Shown here piece after piece: positions 10,616-20,233 of a stretch of 64,000 nt of DNA (positions are counted from its first letter, which is position 1; each line of letters starts with the position of its first letter). A program made the translations under genes and the position numbers. Source of the stretch: Rhynchopus euleeides (lineage: Eukaryota; Euglenozoa; Diplonemea; Diplonemida; Diplonemidae); the NCBI GenBank assembly GCA_963210315.1, contig OY723265.1, positions 682,001-746,000 of the forward strand, read 5' to 3'. Under the pieces are notes generated by a model, which was given only the letters and a program-made list of their open reading frames with translations, made no database searches and was not told where the DNA came from.

Positions 10616-12070
10616 GGGGAGGGGGGAGGGGGAGGGCAGGTATATTTGGCAGATCTTCGGTTGGTATCCTGCAGACTACGCACTCGCTGGCACCGTTTGT
10701 ATAAACAAAGAACTTCAAAAAACCACGCCTCTTTTGAGTGCGAAACACGGGCTGTCCCCAAACCCGCGATGCGGCAGGCATAAAGTTGCCGGTTTTACAC
10801 TCATCGTTTTTGGGTGGGGGAAGTGGGGGAGCACGTTTTTCGGGGAGAAAAGATAGGAGGGTGTGCCTCACAACTTCTTGTAGTGACACAGTGTAACACA
10901 GAGACGCGGGTTTGTCACAGAGTGCAGGACCCATTGCTACCATTTGCTGAGACGGAGCTTGCGGTCGACCCGCGTACTGCAGCGAGAATGCAATCGGAAT
11001 CTCATGCAGTGAAGTTGCCCCCAATCCTAAGGAGGTCACCTTAAGACACGGGGGGACACGGGGGGACATCCGGGGACAAACCGGTAAAATCGGGGAAAAT
11101 GACCAAAAAAAAGAGTGTGGGGAGTTGGGTCCAGTTTAGCAAAGTGAGCTCATTTTTAAAATTCCAGAATTTTTGGGGACGCTTCCTGTGCCCGGCCTCG
11201 CGGGTGGGGTGTTAGGGAATCCACCCCGTGGTCACCCACTGCCCCCTGCGACACGGGGACAGGGTTAGGGGACCGGCACAGCCCAGGACGGCGACGTACG
11301 ACTTGGTGCTGCTGATAGGGACTCGAAACGAGAGCAGTGCACGGTCAGCAACGCACGGACACAGGTCGTTGGTGCCAGGCACGGTCCACTTTTGAAGCCG
11401 TACCCCAGAGACTCGGTAGCTCGACAGTAAGCGAAGGCACTGCCCGGGCGCGCGGGGGGAGGACATGGCAGACGGCCTTAGGAGTGCCGGTCCGGGCGTC
11501 CCACTGTACCGCCCTGCGTCAGCCACGCCATCCTCAGGTCTGCACCAGATCAACCTGGAAGTCGCTCCAGCACGTGCCACCCACCGCCAGCTATGCTGCG
11601 AGAAGTGAGCACACCCGTTGTCCACACCCAGGTGCAGGAAGCGTGACACAAAGTTGAGGAGCACACTGCACTGCAACGCTCCACCATGCACCACGATGCG
11701 GCATGCGATGGTGGCCCCTGTGAGGGGCACACCTCCGCTTCGCCAAGGTGAAGTCGACCGCGAGGAGACTGACGGCGGCACGCTGAGTACCACGGGGGGT
11801 ACACGTGTCGACTCCGGTGAGTATGTGGAGCCGCCGCCATTGTTCGTTCGTCGGCAGCAGTATTCCCGCGAAACCTCCCGTTGGTGTCCGACGGCCACCA
11901 ACGGGAGGTTTCGCGGTGTCGCTGACGGGACACATTGCTCCGCGTTGCCACAGCTGCTGCGCCCTACGCCCTGACTCACTGACGGTTGCCCCCTGGCACG
12001 CACATTCGCAGCCCTCACGCAGCCCTTGCCAACCCCGGAAGTCAGGGCGTCGAGACGGCTTCGGTACCGA
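10616..12070. other. Intergenic region, no recognised gene
   Basis: A minus-strand frame at 11212-12018 (268 codons) is open, but overlapping long frames occur on both strands and the product has no recognisable domain. Near 11030 GGAGGTCACC faces the GGTGACCTCC at 12645 and 13150, so the stretch may be the inside of another inverted-repeat element. The module AGTGTGGGGAGTTGGGTCCA (11113 on) recurs at 32957 and inverted near 63740. Confidence 0.4.
11873..11917. repeat. Strong hairpin
   Basis: GCGAAACCTCCCGTTGGTG and its exact reverse complement are separated by an 8-base loop (19-bp perfect stem). Confidence 0.85.
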
Positions 12071-12074
12071 CCAA

Positions 12075-12285
12075 GCAGTAAAGAGATCTACGAGGTGTCG
12101 GAGGGAGGAGGCGAGCACAAAAGGGCGTCGGCTACCGCACGCCCTTTGGCCGCAGCCGACGACCGACCGAACCGGCCCCCGGCCGGGAGGGAGGTGGGGG
12201 GGGGGAGGGGCGGGGGGCGTGGGGGGCGGAGCCCCCCACATGGGGGGTCCGGGGGGCGAAGCCCCCCGGAAAAATTTTTGAGCTA
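12075..12285 (+). repeat. Structured G-rich dispersed repeat (inverted copy near 62.1-62.3 kb)
   Basis: Contains GAGGCGAGCACAAAAGGGCG, a hairpin with GGGCGTCGGCTACC arms and runs such as GGGGGGCGGAGCCCCCC. The reverse complement of the same order of blocks is found at about 62130-62300, so this is a dispersed family. Confidence 0.6.
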
Positions 12286-13161
12286 TTTTGGCCAAGTCCC
12301 TGCCCGTATGGGCAGAAAAATGGAAATTCGATGACGCGTTTTAGGCCTCAAAACGGGCTCAAAACTCAGAAATTCCTTTGAAATCGGGCTCAAATATGCA
12401 AAATAGGCCCACCCCGGAAAATTTTTTGAAAAGGGTCCCCTCCCCCTATAGACGGTCACCAGAAAACCGCCAAAAAAGTTTTGAGGGGACACAAAAAAAC
12501 CGGTGCCACCTACCGGTTTTACCGGTCCGCCTGTCCCGCGTGTCCCATGTCCGGTTACCGGTAAAAAACCGGTATTGTGACAAAGGCCCAGCGGTAAACG
12601 AGCGGTAAAAACGGTAAAAACGGTAAATTCGGTATTTTGGGGTGACCTCCTAAGTCAAAAAACGCATTTTTTGGGGAAATGCGCCGAGGACCCTCCGGAT
12701 CGTTTTCTGGGGTTTTTGGGCGATTTTCGGCCATTTTTGGGCATTTTTGGCTGAAATCCGCCAGATGGCCACCCAAAATTTTTTGAGCTATTTTGGCCAA
12801 GTCCCTGCCCGTATGGGCAGAAAAATGGAAATTCGATGACGCGTTTTAGGCCTCAAAACGGGCTCAAAACTCAGAAATTCCTTTGAAATCGGGCTCAAAT
12901 ATGCAAAATAGGCCCACCCCGGAAAATTTTTTGAAAAGGGTCCCCTCCCCCTATAGACGGTCACCAGAAAACCGCCAAAAAAGTTTTGAGGGGACACAAA
13001 AAAACCGGTGCCACCTACCGGTTTTACCGGTCCGCCTGTCCCGCGTGTCCCATGTCCGGTTACCGGTAAAAAACCGGTATTGTGACAAAGGCCCAGCGGT
13101 AAACGAGCGGTAAAAACGGTAAAAACGGTAAATTCGGTATTTTGGGGTGACCTCCTAAGTC
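12272..13161 (+). repeat. Tandem duplication: two ~385-bp copies at a 505-bp period
   Basis: 12272-12656 and 12777-13161 appear identical, from TTTTTTGAGCTATTTTGGCC to GGTGACCTCCTAAGTC, separated by ~120 bp. They do not begin TG and end CA, so an LTR pair is not supported. A diverged third copy of the inner part lies at about 61615-61760. The arrays of GGTAAAAACC-type sequence at the right end of each copy are self-complementary. Confidence 0.8.
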
Positions 13162-13244
13162 CTGTCCAACCGTGAGGTTACCTTCGGTTTTTCCACGACT
13201 TCGCTGAGCTTCGTCGCACGTAGGTGTTTTCGCAACTAGTAAAA

Positions 13245-13480
13245 TCAAGAAAATCGCGCCCCTTTCGCTGTTTGGTGGAAGCACTCTGTCCGGCAGCTGG
13301 GAGAAACAACCCCAGGCGCCTTTTGTTCAGCACTCCATTTGCAGCCTCAAGACTGCGGTTTGAGGCCCTTGTGGAGTGAAAGTGGCATGAAGGTGCTAAT
13401 CCTAAAGCTTCAGTCGCACAATTTCCTTCGTTACTTCGCGACTTCGTGAAAATCCATCGCTCGTAACTAGTAAAATTCAA
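13245..13480 (+). repeat. Repeat family T, copy 1
   Basis: About 220 bp beginning CCTTTCGCT, with internal GTGGCATGAAGGTG and AATCCTAAAGCTTC, and ending TTCGTTACTTCGCGACTTCG and a TAAC/TAAA tail. Other copies are at 45815-46020 and 60548-60765, with fragments at 14045-14130, 61390-61490 and the tail at 13188-13250. Most are in + orientation. Confidence 0.7.
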
Positions 13481-13489
13481 AAAAATCGT

Positions 13490-14335
13490 AGTGAGAAGGG
13501 GGGGAGGGGGGGGTTCGCATCAGCCCAATATGTGTGGTAAACCAAAAGGGCTGTGCCTGGGATATGCCAACTGAATACGCTCGGTGCTCAGGCAGAATAT
13601 CAGATCCGCACCGAACGAGCTGGACACCCCGGATCACAGCAGCCCATCTGAGACGTTGACGCTTCCACGCAATGTAGAATAAGGGCCCCTTGCACTCAGG
13701 GCATCACTACCACCTGCAGTTAGCGCACGGAAGTGCGTAACGGCTACGGGTACACAGGAGCAGGGTAACGTAGAGCGCTCAGTATCACTCACATGCACGC
13801 CTTGCTGTTCGGAACTGCATGACAGATCCGAACCACCGTTCATCGAGCACACGCTTCTGTCTCAAGGCAGTGGCAAGACCAACCTTGCGAAGAGTCATGA
13901 TGCCCCAAATGGCGTCGCTTCTCTTCATCATCCGCGACACTGCAATACAAGAGGGGTGTATTTTCACCAAACAGGATACAAGGAGCCCGCCGCGTGTGAG
14001 GGGGCTTTGATTCCGGGAGGTGGACAACATCCTCAGCGATGCAAAACGCACTCTTTTTGACTTATGGTAGGAACACCCTGTCCAGCAGCTAAATAAAATA
14101 GCAGCCCCGAACTAGTTTTCGTTGAACGCAGAAGCAGACAATGATATCGGCTAACTGAGCTGTGCTAGATAAACTCCATAAAGACAGGCCTTTTTTTTGT
14201 GATAACCAGCCCTGATCTCCGGCAAAGAGGTCTGTTGGCAGCGCATGGGGTCACCCACGTCCCCCGCACAGGTGACGAACCCACAAACAAGCGCACGCAA
14301 CACTAAGCGCAACATAAAATACACTTCTACCTACC
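13490..14335. other. Intergenic region, no supported gene
   Basis: Only short overlapping frames on both strands and a T-family fragment near 14045-14130. Confidence 0.4.
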
Positions 14336-14337
14336 CC

Positions 14338-14418
14338 CCCCTTGTAATTGTCCGCGCCCCCAAACCCCTTGTAATTGTCCGCCTCGGGGCCTCCTCGGGG
14401 GGCGGACAATTACAAGGG
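14338..14418. mobile_element. Mini-element F, copy 1 (81 bp)
   Basis: Ends CCCTTGTAATTGTCCGC and GGCGGACAATTACAAGGG are inverted repeats. A second CCCTTGTAATTGTCCGCC lies inside at about 14367. The same termini enclose F2 (19017-20450). Confidence 0.65.
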
Positions 14419-14419
14419 T

Positions 14420-15000
14420 TATACTGGGTACTAAGGCCTGCAGTGCGAATGGTTGGGTTGGCGGGAGTTGGAGGTGTTAGGTGACCACCTAGCACCCCTG
14501 CTGATGTCGGTGGGCAACACAGAAGATGGGCGCACGAGCAGGTCATCCCGCTTGTGCCCGGCGCCACCAGAAAGCTGTGCCATACAGTGGAAAGTGGCGA
14601 GTGGTCCTCTGAGGAAACTGATCGAACCGTGCACAACACGCTGGTTGGTGTTCACAGCATGCACAGGCGCACCGCGTGCCCATCCGTAGCCGTGGTCCGC
14701 AGAGCACAACAGCCTCCTTCCATCCCACCTAAAGTGGCCCGATTCACTGCCTCGCTCTGTTGCAAGCGATATATTGCAGGAGCGTGCTCTGCCCAACCTT
14801 CCAATCGCGGGTCATCCACATCCTCTTCTGCTGAAACTTGCAAATGTCTGCCAACGAAGCCTGGGTGTGATTCTCCCAGATGCATCTGCTGTCCCACCTC
14901 TCCTGCCCGCTCCACACCCTACCGTCGGGTGGGGTGCGGAGCGCGGCTGAGGAGGGCTGGGGCAGCAAACAAGGCGGGGATGAGGGCGAGAGTGGGGCTA
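14420..15000. other. Intergenic region, no supported gene
   Basis: Overlapping short frames on both strands without recognisable domains; borders the left end of element H. Confidence 0.4.
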
Positions 15001-15534
15001 TATGGGTGGATTTTTTTGCTCCCCCCCCCCTAAATCCGAAAACGATTTTTCGGAAAATCAGGGGACCCCCCCTTGTCAGATGGGACCCACCCAGGGAAAA
15101 TACCGAGTTTTGGATATCCAGGATACCCCCACACCCACTGTGGGACACCAAAAGCGCCCCAGAAGAGCCCAGAAATGCCAAAAAAATGGGTCAAAACTGG
15201 TCCCCCAGCCCTATGGGTGTTCAGAGGGAAATGGGTGAAAGCGCCCTATCACTTCACAGCTGTGAAATTCATCAGACCGCTCTGATGAATTTCCTTTTGT
15301 TTGTTGCGTTGACGCTTCTACACACAAAACCCTGAACTGATCACACTCTGAGCCTGATGAAGGGTGGGGTTAGTGTATAGAGCAGTTTGGATGCTTGCTG
15401 TGGTGGGTGACTATCTGCTCACACGAGTGTGCGGGAAAAAAAAGCCGATGTTTCCAGTTTGATCGCTGTTCTGCACGGTGGACTCCAGCGGCCCTAGCGG
15501 GAGTCTGGGAGCGGGAGTCTGAGCGGGTGTCAAA

Positions 15535-15622
15535 GACTCCCGCTAGCGGGAGTCCAGACTCCCGCTAGCGGGAGTCTATACTCCCGCTAGGGGGAGTCTG
15601 ACTCCCCCTAGCGGGAGTCTTT
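15535..15622. repeat. Subterminal palindrome array of element G (left)
   Basis: Successive ACTCCCGCTAGCGGGAGT palindromes and the variant CTAGGGGGAGTC. The matching right array is at 18391-18470, and a related array is at 17641-17690. Confidence 0.85.
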
Positions 15623-15810
15623 TCACCTATTTTCATCCATTTTTCCCATGATATAGTTACAGTCTACTGGCGTGGGGGGTAAAATCATGGTGGAAGAGGG
15701 ATGGGGAGGGGCTTGTTTTGCTTCTGTCAGTTTCCCCGGACTCTGGACTACCTACCTATCCTCCTGGTAGCGGCTACACCTGCGGAGGTGAGCGGTTAGA
15801 ATTTGAGGTG

Positions 15811-16677
15811 TCAAAGTGCGGCCATCGCCTGTCGTAGTTGTGTTACACCTTGGGCAAGACAAGCCATCCTGCAGGCCTCATCTTCTTCGTCAGAACTGTC
15901 ATCCCCCTCCTGCTGTGCGCGTTGGTCAAGCGTGCTCAAAGTCGCCTCGGATGACACGAATGGTGTGAAAGTCGCCCCCAGCGGGATTGGCATTTTGCAC
16001 AAGCAGAGCGATAATTTGCGGTGTCCTTCGGGGAACCGGAACAGGAAGTAGGGCGCGCTGATGGGTTCAACGAAGTCCTGTGTGTTGCAGTGCACAAACC
16101 CCTTCTGCAGCTGTGTCAACTGTGTGCAAAGAACATACACAGCCAATCTATGAGCGTGTCGGGTGTGCAGACACGGACACAGGATGACTTCTCTATACCC
16201 GAGGATCCCGTCCTGCGACAGGTGCGCAACCTTCCAAGGCATGCCCGATGCGCGCCGCTTCTCTTCTGCCATCGCAAGATCTCTCTCGTAAGTTGCGGAG
16301 CTGGCGATTGTAACGGCATCTTTCTTGCGATGTCCGTTCTCTGCTTCTTCAAATTCGTCGTTGTTCTGCAGAGGCACTGCATCTTCTGGAGCCCACCAAT
16401 GATGGAGACTGTGTACGTAGGCATTGCGCGTTGATCCCTTTTCGGCATGCTCCATCAACCAGTGAAATATATGCCCTGAGATCCGAGCACGCAAGAAGGG
16501 AATCCGGGCTGACTCATCCTTGCATCCCCAGAAGCGCCAGGGGATGTCTGCATACCGGAAATGCATGAGGTCTGCAAGGGAGACAAAGAGGTAGCGGAAC
16601 AAGCCCTTGTAGGTGTGTCCTGTGACAGGCAAGCACGACCTTCCGGAACTGAGCACCTGTCCCATGCTGCGACACAT
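15811..16677 (-). CDS. ORF of element G, 288 aa, function unknown
   Basis: ATG at 16677, stop at 15811. The product has aromatic and His-rich stretches (IPWRFWGCKDE, SLHHWWAPED), Cys/His positions (CPCLHTRHAH) and an acidic patch (DDSSDEEDE) near the C-terminus. It lies downstream of the ORF piece at 17393-17616, on the same strand, and the hAT-like MITE separates the two. If the MITE and one target copy are removed the frame continues but meets a TGA directly before this ATG, so the two ORFs are either separate genes, joined by an intron, or parts of one decayed gene. A transposase of the CACTA type is the natural expectation from context, but no catalytic triad could be identified. Confidence 0.5.
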   Translation of the reverse strand: MCRSMGQVLSSGRSCLPVTGHTYKGLFRYLFVSLADLMHFRYADIPWRFWGCKDESARIPFLRARISGHIFHWLMEHAEKGSTRNAYVHSLHHWWAPEDAVPLQNNDEFEEAENGHRKKDAVTIASSATYERDLAMAEEKRRASGMPWKVAHLSQDGILGYREVILCPCLHTRHAHRLAVYVLCTQLTQLQKGFVHCNTQDFVEPISAPYFLFRFPEGHRKLSLCLCKMPIPLGATFTPFVSSEATLSTLDQRAQQEGDDSSDEEDEACRMACLAQGVTQLRQAMAAL

Positions 16678-16731
16678 TCAGTGCAAGGTTTGTACAGGTC
16701 TTGTCGAATATTTTTTTGTTGTCTCATCCAG

Positions 16732-17392
16732 CAGGGGTGGAGCTTGAAATATGGGGTTGCGGGCTGGATCGGGTCAGATCGGGTCAGCCAATTTTTTCTT
16801 ATGGGTTCCCCCCCGGTTCGTCTCAGAGATCAGTGCTCGGGCCCAGCCTCCCGCGAGGTACCGGAACCGATATGCAGCCCCGGACGCGCAAGGACTTGGT
16901 TACAAGACAAACACATGCCGTAGGGGGGGTCTGGGAGGCGGAGCTCCCAGCCGCCGGAGGCCACGGTAGTGAACATCTGTGACTTGCGGGCGTACGGATT
17001 CTGTGTGAGTTGGCTGCGTCCTCCTGAGGATACTGAGATTCCCTGATGTAAAGGGCTTGGGTACAAGACAGGCACATGCCACAGGGGGGTCTGGGGGGCG
17101 GAGCCCCCCAGCCACCGGAGGCCACGGTAGTAAACGTCTGTTGCACGGTACGGGTTGGGCAGCTTCATTTGTCCTCTATTGTGACTGTTTGAGGCCTGTG
17201 CTCATGTCGCTGGGGTCACTTTGCTCACGAAACGCCTCCTGGTCACCTTGAGGCCCCAAGGCGAGGAGCCAACTTTTCCGGTTTCCCGAAAATCTATATT
17301 TTTTTTTCTTTTTACCCCTGACCTGATTTTTTGTGAGGGCCTGCAGAAAATCAGGTCAGCTGACCCGAAAAAACCCCCAAGCTCCACCCCTG
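16732..17392. mobile_element. Element I: non-autonomous hAT-like MITE (661 bp) with 8-bp TSD
   Basis: The terminal inverted repeats are CAGGGGTGGAGCTTG and CAAGCTCCACCCCTG, flanked by an exact 8-bp direct repeat TCATCCAG (16724-16731 and 17393-17400). CAGGG-type termini with an 8-bp duplication are diagnostic of hAT elements. It contains two copies of the Q hairpin family and no transposase ORF. It splits an ORF of element G. Confidence 0.92.
16920..16981 (+). repeat. Q hairpin family, copies inside MITE I (second copy 17081-17142)
   Basis: The consensus is GGGGGGTCTGGGGGGCGGAG, then CCCCCCAGCCGCCGGAGG, then CCACGGTAGTGAACATCTGT. Both copies follow an AAGGACTTGG/AAGGGCTTGG lead sequence with ACAAGACA. 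Other copies are annotated separately or listed in the findings. Confidence 0.85.
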
Positions 17393-17616
17393 TCATCCAG
17401 TACCCTGATCAGCCGCATGGCGAGCCCCTTGCAGTCATGGAGTGCTGGGGTGACGTAGCGGGCATTGGGAAGCACACCTGCCAAGAGGGAGGGGTAGCCA
17501 GCCTCTTTCATCTCAGAGAGAGTCAGGTGCGGGTATCGATGCACCTGTTGATACCAGCGTTCTTCTGGGATGTCGCACAGTGAGCATCGGTGCCCTCGCC
17601 CCCCGCATCGCCTCAT
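17393..17616 (-). pseudogene. 5' piece of an element-G ORF truncated by hAT-like MITE insertion
   Basis: The frame opens at ATG 17616 and runs to the insertion site, after which only MITE sequence and a stop follow. The product begins with a Cys-rich motif (CGGRGHRCSLC) and includes 'LPNARYVTPALHDCKG'. LHDxKG-like motifs occur in some large DDE transposases, so this may be part of the element's transposase, at low confidence. The interruption is certain because the 8-bp duplication lies within the codons for VLDD. Confidence 0.55.
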
Positions 17617-17882
17617 TGTTGCCCACTGCTGATCTATACTCCCGCTAGCGGGAGTTGGACTCCCCCTAGTTGAGACTCCCGAAAAGGGTTAAACCCGGTA
17701 GTGGTACCCTACCCCCGCTGGAGTCCACCGTGCAAGGCCGGATCAGCCCACGGGTGGGTTTGAGGAAGAAATCTGGGGGGGGCAAATTTTGCTGCGACTT
17801 CCGGTTTCACCCGGCCGAACTCCAGCATCTATCCAGACCCACGGTGCCAAGCCGTTCGCCCGTGTCGCGATCATTCGCGGCT

Positions 17883-18263
17883 TCAGGCTGCCCCCGACGA
17901 CACGTTTGTATCCTGCACCTTGCCATACTTCGCCTCCACCTTGTATATGACGGAGAGCGCCCTCCTTCCGCATCGTTGCGACTTCCCTGACAGCGAACTT
18001 ATCCATGTCAGGGAAGACATGGCGATGATTGCGTTGGCCACCTGGGTGCTGTGCTGGTGGAGCTCCTTGCTCAACACCGTTGCTAGGAGCCTTCTAATGG
18101 ATCCCAGTGTCAGCACACTGCCCCCTTTTTTAACAGGGAAGGCCGTGCAAAAATCATGCACAATGTTCGTCGCCTCCGCAGCCTCGGGACTCTCTGCGCT
18201 CTTCTTCTTCTTAATCGACTTTGCCGCCGGCTTCGCTGCCGGCTTCGTTGTCGTCTTCCCCAT
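17883..18263 (-). CDS. Small basic protein of element G, 126 aa
   Basis: ATG at 18263, stop at 17883. The N-terminal ~22 residues are a Lys/Ala/Pro/Thr tail (TKPAAKPAAKSIKKKK) like a linker-histone or H2B tail. It is followed by an acidic spacer and a helical core (residues ~33-90) with 'FPVKKGG' and 'RRLLATVLSKELHQHSTQVANAI'. The pattern of tail plus helical core recalls histones, but I cannot align it to a histone fold. It lies between two copies of the element's right terminus (17641-17732 and 18391-18514), so it may be an add-on to the element. It could bind the subterminal palindromes; this is speculation. Confidence 0.45.
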   Translation of the reverse strand: MGKTTTKPAAKPAAKSIKKKKSAESPEAAEATNIVHDFCTAFPVKKGGSVLTLGSIRRLLATVLSKELHQHSTQVANAIIAMSSLTWISSLSGKSQRCGRRALSVIYKVEAKYGKVQDTNVSSGAA

Positions 18264-18854
18264 TTTTGTGAATCAGGTCTGCGAGCTGGGATGGGTGGAA
18301 ACGTCCGTTTCGTTTGGTGTGGCTGTACTTCAGTGACGAGTGCCACATTGCATAGGTATCATGGGAAAAATGAGTGAAAATAGGTGAAAAGACTCCCGCT
18401 AGGGGGAGTCAGACTCCCCCTAGCGGGAGTATAGACTCCCGCTAGCGGGAGTTGGACTCCCCCTAGTTGAGACTCCCGAAAAGGGTTACCCTACCCCCGC
18501 TGGAGTCCACCGTGTGAACATCGGCTGATCCCACAGGGTTGCTCTGGAGCCACGAGGCCAGTCCTGAGCCAATGTCTTGATCAGAACTGCGATCAAACTG
18601 GGAACATCGGCTTTTTTTCACCCATTTCCCTCTGAACACCCATAGGGCTGGGGGACCAGTTTTGACCCATTTTTTGGCATTTCTGGGCTCTTCTGGGGCG
18701 CTTTTGGTGTCCCACAGTGGGTGTGGGGGTATCCTGGACATCCAAAACTCGGTATTTTCCCTGGGTGGGTCCCATCTGACAAGGGGGGGTCCCCTGATTT
18801 TCCGAAAAATCGTTTTCGGATTTAGGGGGGGGGGAGCAAAAAAATCGACCCATA

Positions 18855-19016
18855 TATAAGATAAGGGCCCCTCAATCACCCCTCGCTACTCCCCTATCAC
18901 CCCCTGGGGGTGGTAGGGGTGAGTAGCGAGAGCCCTGGCCACACAGAGCGCACAAACACTACGGAATGTGCCTCTGTTGTGTTGTGTGCACGCTGCAGCC
19001 AGTGGTACAGGCTAAT
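18855..19016. other. Spacer between H and F2
   Basis: Contains a palindromic stretch, CCTATCACCCCC facing GGGGGTGGTAGGG (18891-18920). No gene seen. Confidence 0.4.
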
Positions 19017-19130
19017 CCCTTGTAATTGTCCGCCTGACCTAGTAATTGTCCGCCTCGGCCAAAAATGCCAAAATGGGGCGGACACACGGTGGGATCTTGT
19101 AAATTTTACATGTATAACTACAAGTATATA

Positions 19131-19443
19131 CCGTATACGTAAATATTATGGAACGGGCCCATTTTTGGCCGGTCCGTTCCATAATATTTACGTTCCATAA
19201 TATTTACAGGGCCAGTTGGGGACTCGGTGGTGAGGACGGCTTGCGTCAGGAATCGCGCGAAAAGTGCACGAGTAGGTCCCGTCAGGGACTCTGTATGCCG
19301 TCCGATCACCTGGTCCAAGTCCCCGAGTCGCAGAAAGCCCTGTAAATATTATGGAACGAAAAAAATCTGGAACGCCAACCCACCAGCGTTCCAAAATATT
19401 TACGTTCCATAATATTTACGTTCCAAAATATTTACGTATACGG
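19131..19443 (+). mobile_element. MITE D1 (313 bp) with TA duplication
   Basis: Termini are CCGTATACGTAAATATT and its inverse, with TA at both flanks. It lacks one 16-bp GTAAATATTATGGAAC unit in each arm compared with the 345-bp copies. Confidence 0.9.
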
Positions 19444-19445
19444 TA

Positions 19446-19886
19446 CATGTATTATACATGTATAATACTTGCATGTCAACTATTATACATGTATAATACA
19501 TGTATATGCCTGAAATATACATGTAAAATACATGTATATCAAGTAAAAATACAAGTATAATACTTGCATGTCAACTATTATACTTGTATTTTTACTTGAT
19601 ATACATGTATTTTACATGTATATTTCAGGCATTTACATGTATTTTACATGTATAATACTTGTCATGCAAGTATTATACATGTAAAATACTTGCATGACAA
19701 GTAAAATACATGTATAATACTTGCATGACAAGTAAAATACTTGCATGCAAGTAAAATACATGTATTTTACTTGCATGCAAGTATTTTACTTGTCATGCAA
19801 GTATTTTACATGTATAATACTTGCATGACAAGTATTATACATGTAAAATACATGTAAATGCCTGAAATATACATGTAAAATACATG
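19446..19886. repeat. Self-complementary TACATGTA/TGCATGCA array
   Basis: About 440 bp made almost wholly of short palindromes joined into larger ones, for example ATACATGTATTTTACTTGCA and its inverse. Comparable arrays are at 20236-20400 and 27064-27720. Confidence 0.9.
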
Positions 19887-19888
19887 TA

Positions 19889-20233
19889 CCGTATACGTAA
19901 ATATTTTGGAACGTAAATATTATGGAACGTAAATATTATGGAACGTAAATATTTTGGAACGCTGGTGGGTTGGCGTTCCAGATTTTTTTCGTTCCATAAT
20001 ATTTACAGGGCTTTCTGCGACTCGGGGACTTGGACCAGGTGATCGGACGGCATACAGAGTCCCTGACGGGACCTACTCGTGCACTTTTCGCGCGATTCCT
20101 GACGCAAGCCGTCCTCACCACCGAGTCCCCAACTGGCCCTGTAAATATTATGGAACGTAAATATTATGGAACGGACCGGCCAAAAATGGGCCCGTTCCAT
20201 AATATTTACGTTCCATAATATTTACGTATACGG
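19889..20233 (-). mobile_element. MITE D2 (345 bp) with TA duplication
   Basis: Inverted relative to D1. Same termini, TA at both flanks. The non-arm core from GGGCTTTCTGCGACTCGGGG to GGGGACTCGGTGG (in reverse) is shared by all five copies. Confidence 0.92.

Larger units (their letters stand above)
15474..18514. mobile_element. Element G: CACTA-like transposon with ORFs, 2-bp TSD (TG)
   Basis: Terminal inverted repeats begin CACGGTGGACTCCAGC, and TG stands outside both ends (15472-15473 and 18515-18516). The subterminal regions carry repeated palindromes of the type ACTCCCGCTAGCGGGAGT (15535-15620 and 18391-18470). CAC-initial termini, a 2-bp duplication and subterminal repeats are the hallmarks of EnSpm/CACTA elements; that assignment is inference. 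A second right-type terminus lies inside at 17641-17732, so G may itself contain an older partial copy. It encodes three minus-strand ORFs and is interrupted by the hAT-like MITE I. Confidence 0.7.
15001..18854. mobile_element. Element H: foldback MITE carrying nested insertions
   Basis: The left arm (15001-15238, continuing at about 15436-15473) and the right arm (about 18560-18854) are inverted copies. Shared landmarks include TTTTTTGCTCCCCCC, ATCCGAAAACGATTTTTCGG and GTTTGATCGC. The left arm is interrupted by an unclassified ~195-bp insertion (about 15239-15435) and by element G. Without them H would be about 0.6 kb with ~290-bp arms. TA flanks both ends (14999-15000 and 18855-18856), a plausible target duplication. 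Confidence 0.75.

Noticed and set aside
11212-12018. 268-codon minus-strand frame
   Set aside because: Comparable frames overlap it on both strands, it covers a strong hairpin, and the product has no recognisable feature.
12272-13161. LTR retrotransposon from the paired 385-bp direct repeats
   Set aside because: The repeats lack TG...CA ends and the 120-bp spacer has no primer site or coding sequence.
17883-18263. Calling the small basic protein a histone
   Set aside because: Only the tail composition and general helicity fit; no histone-fold signature aligns.
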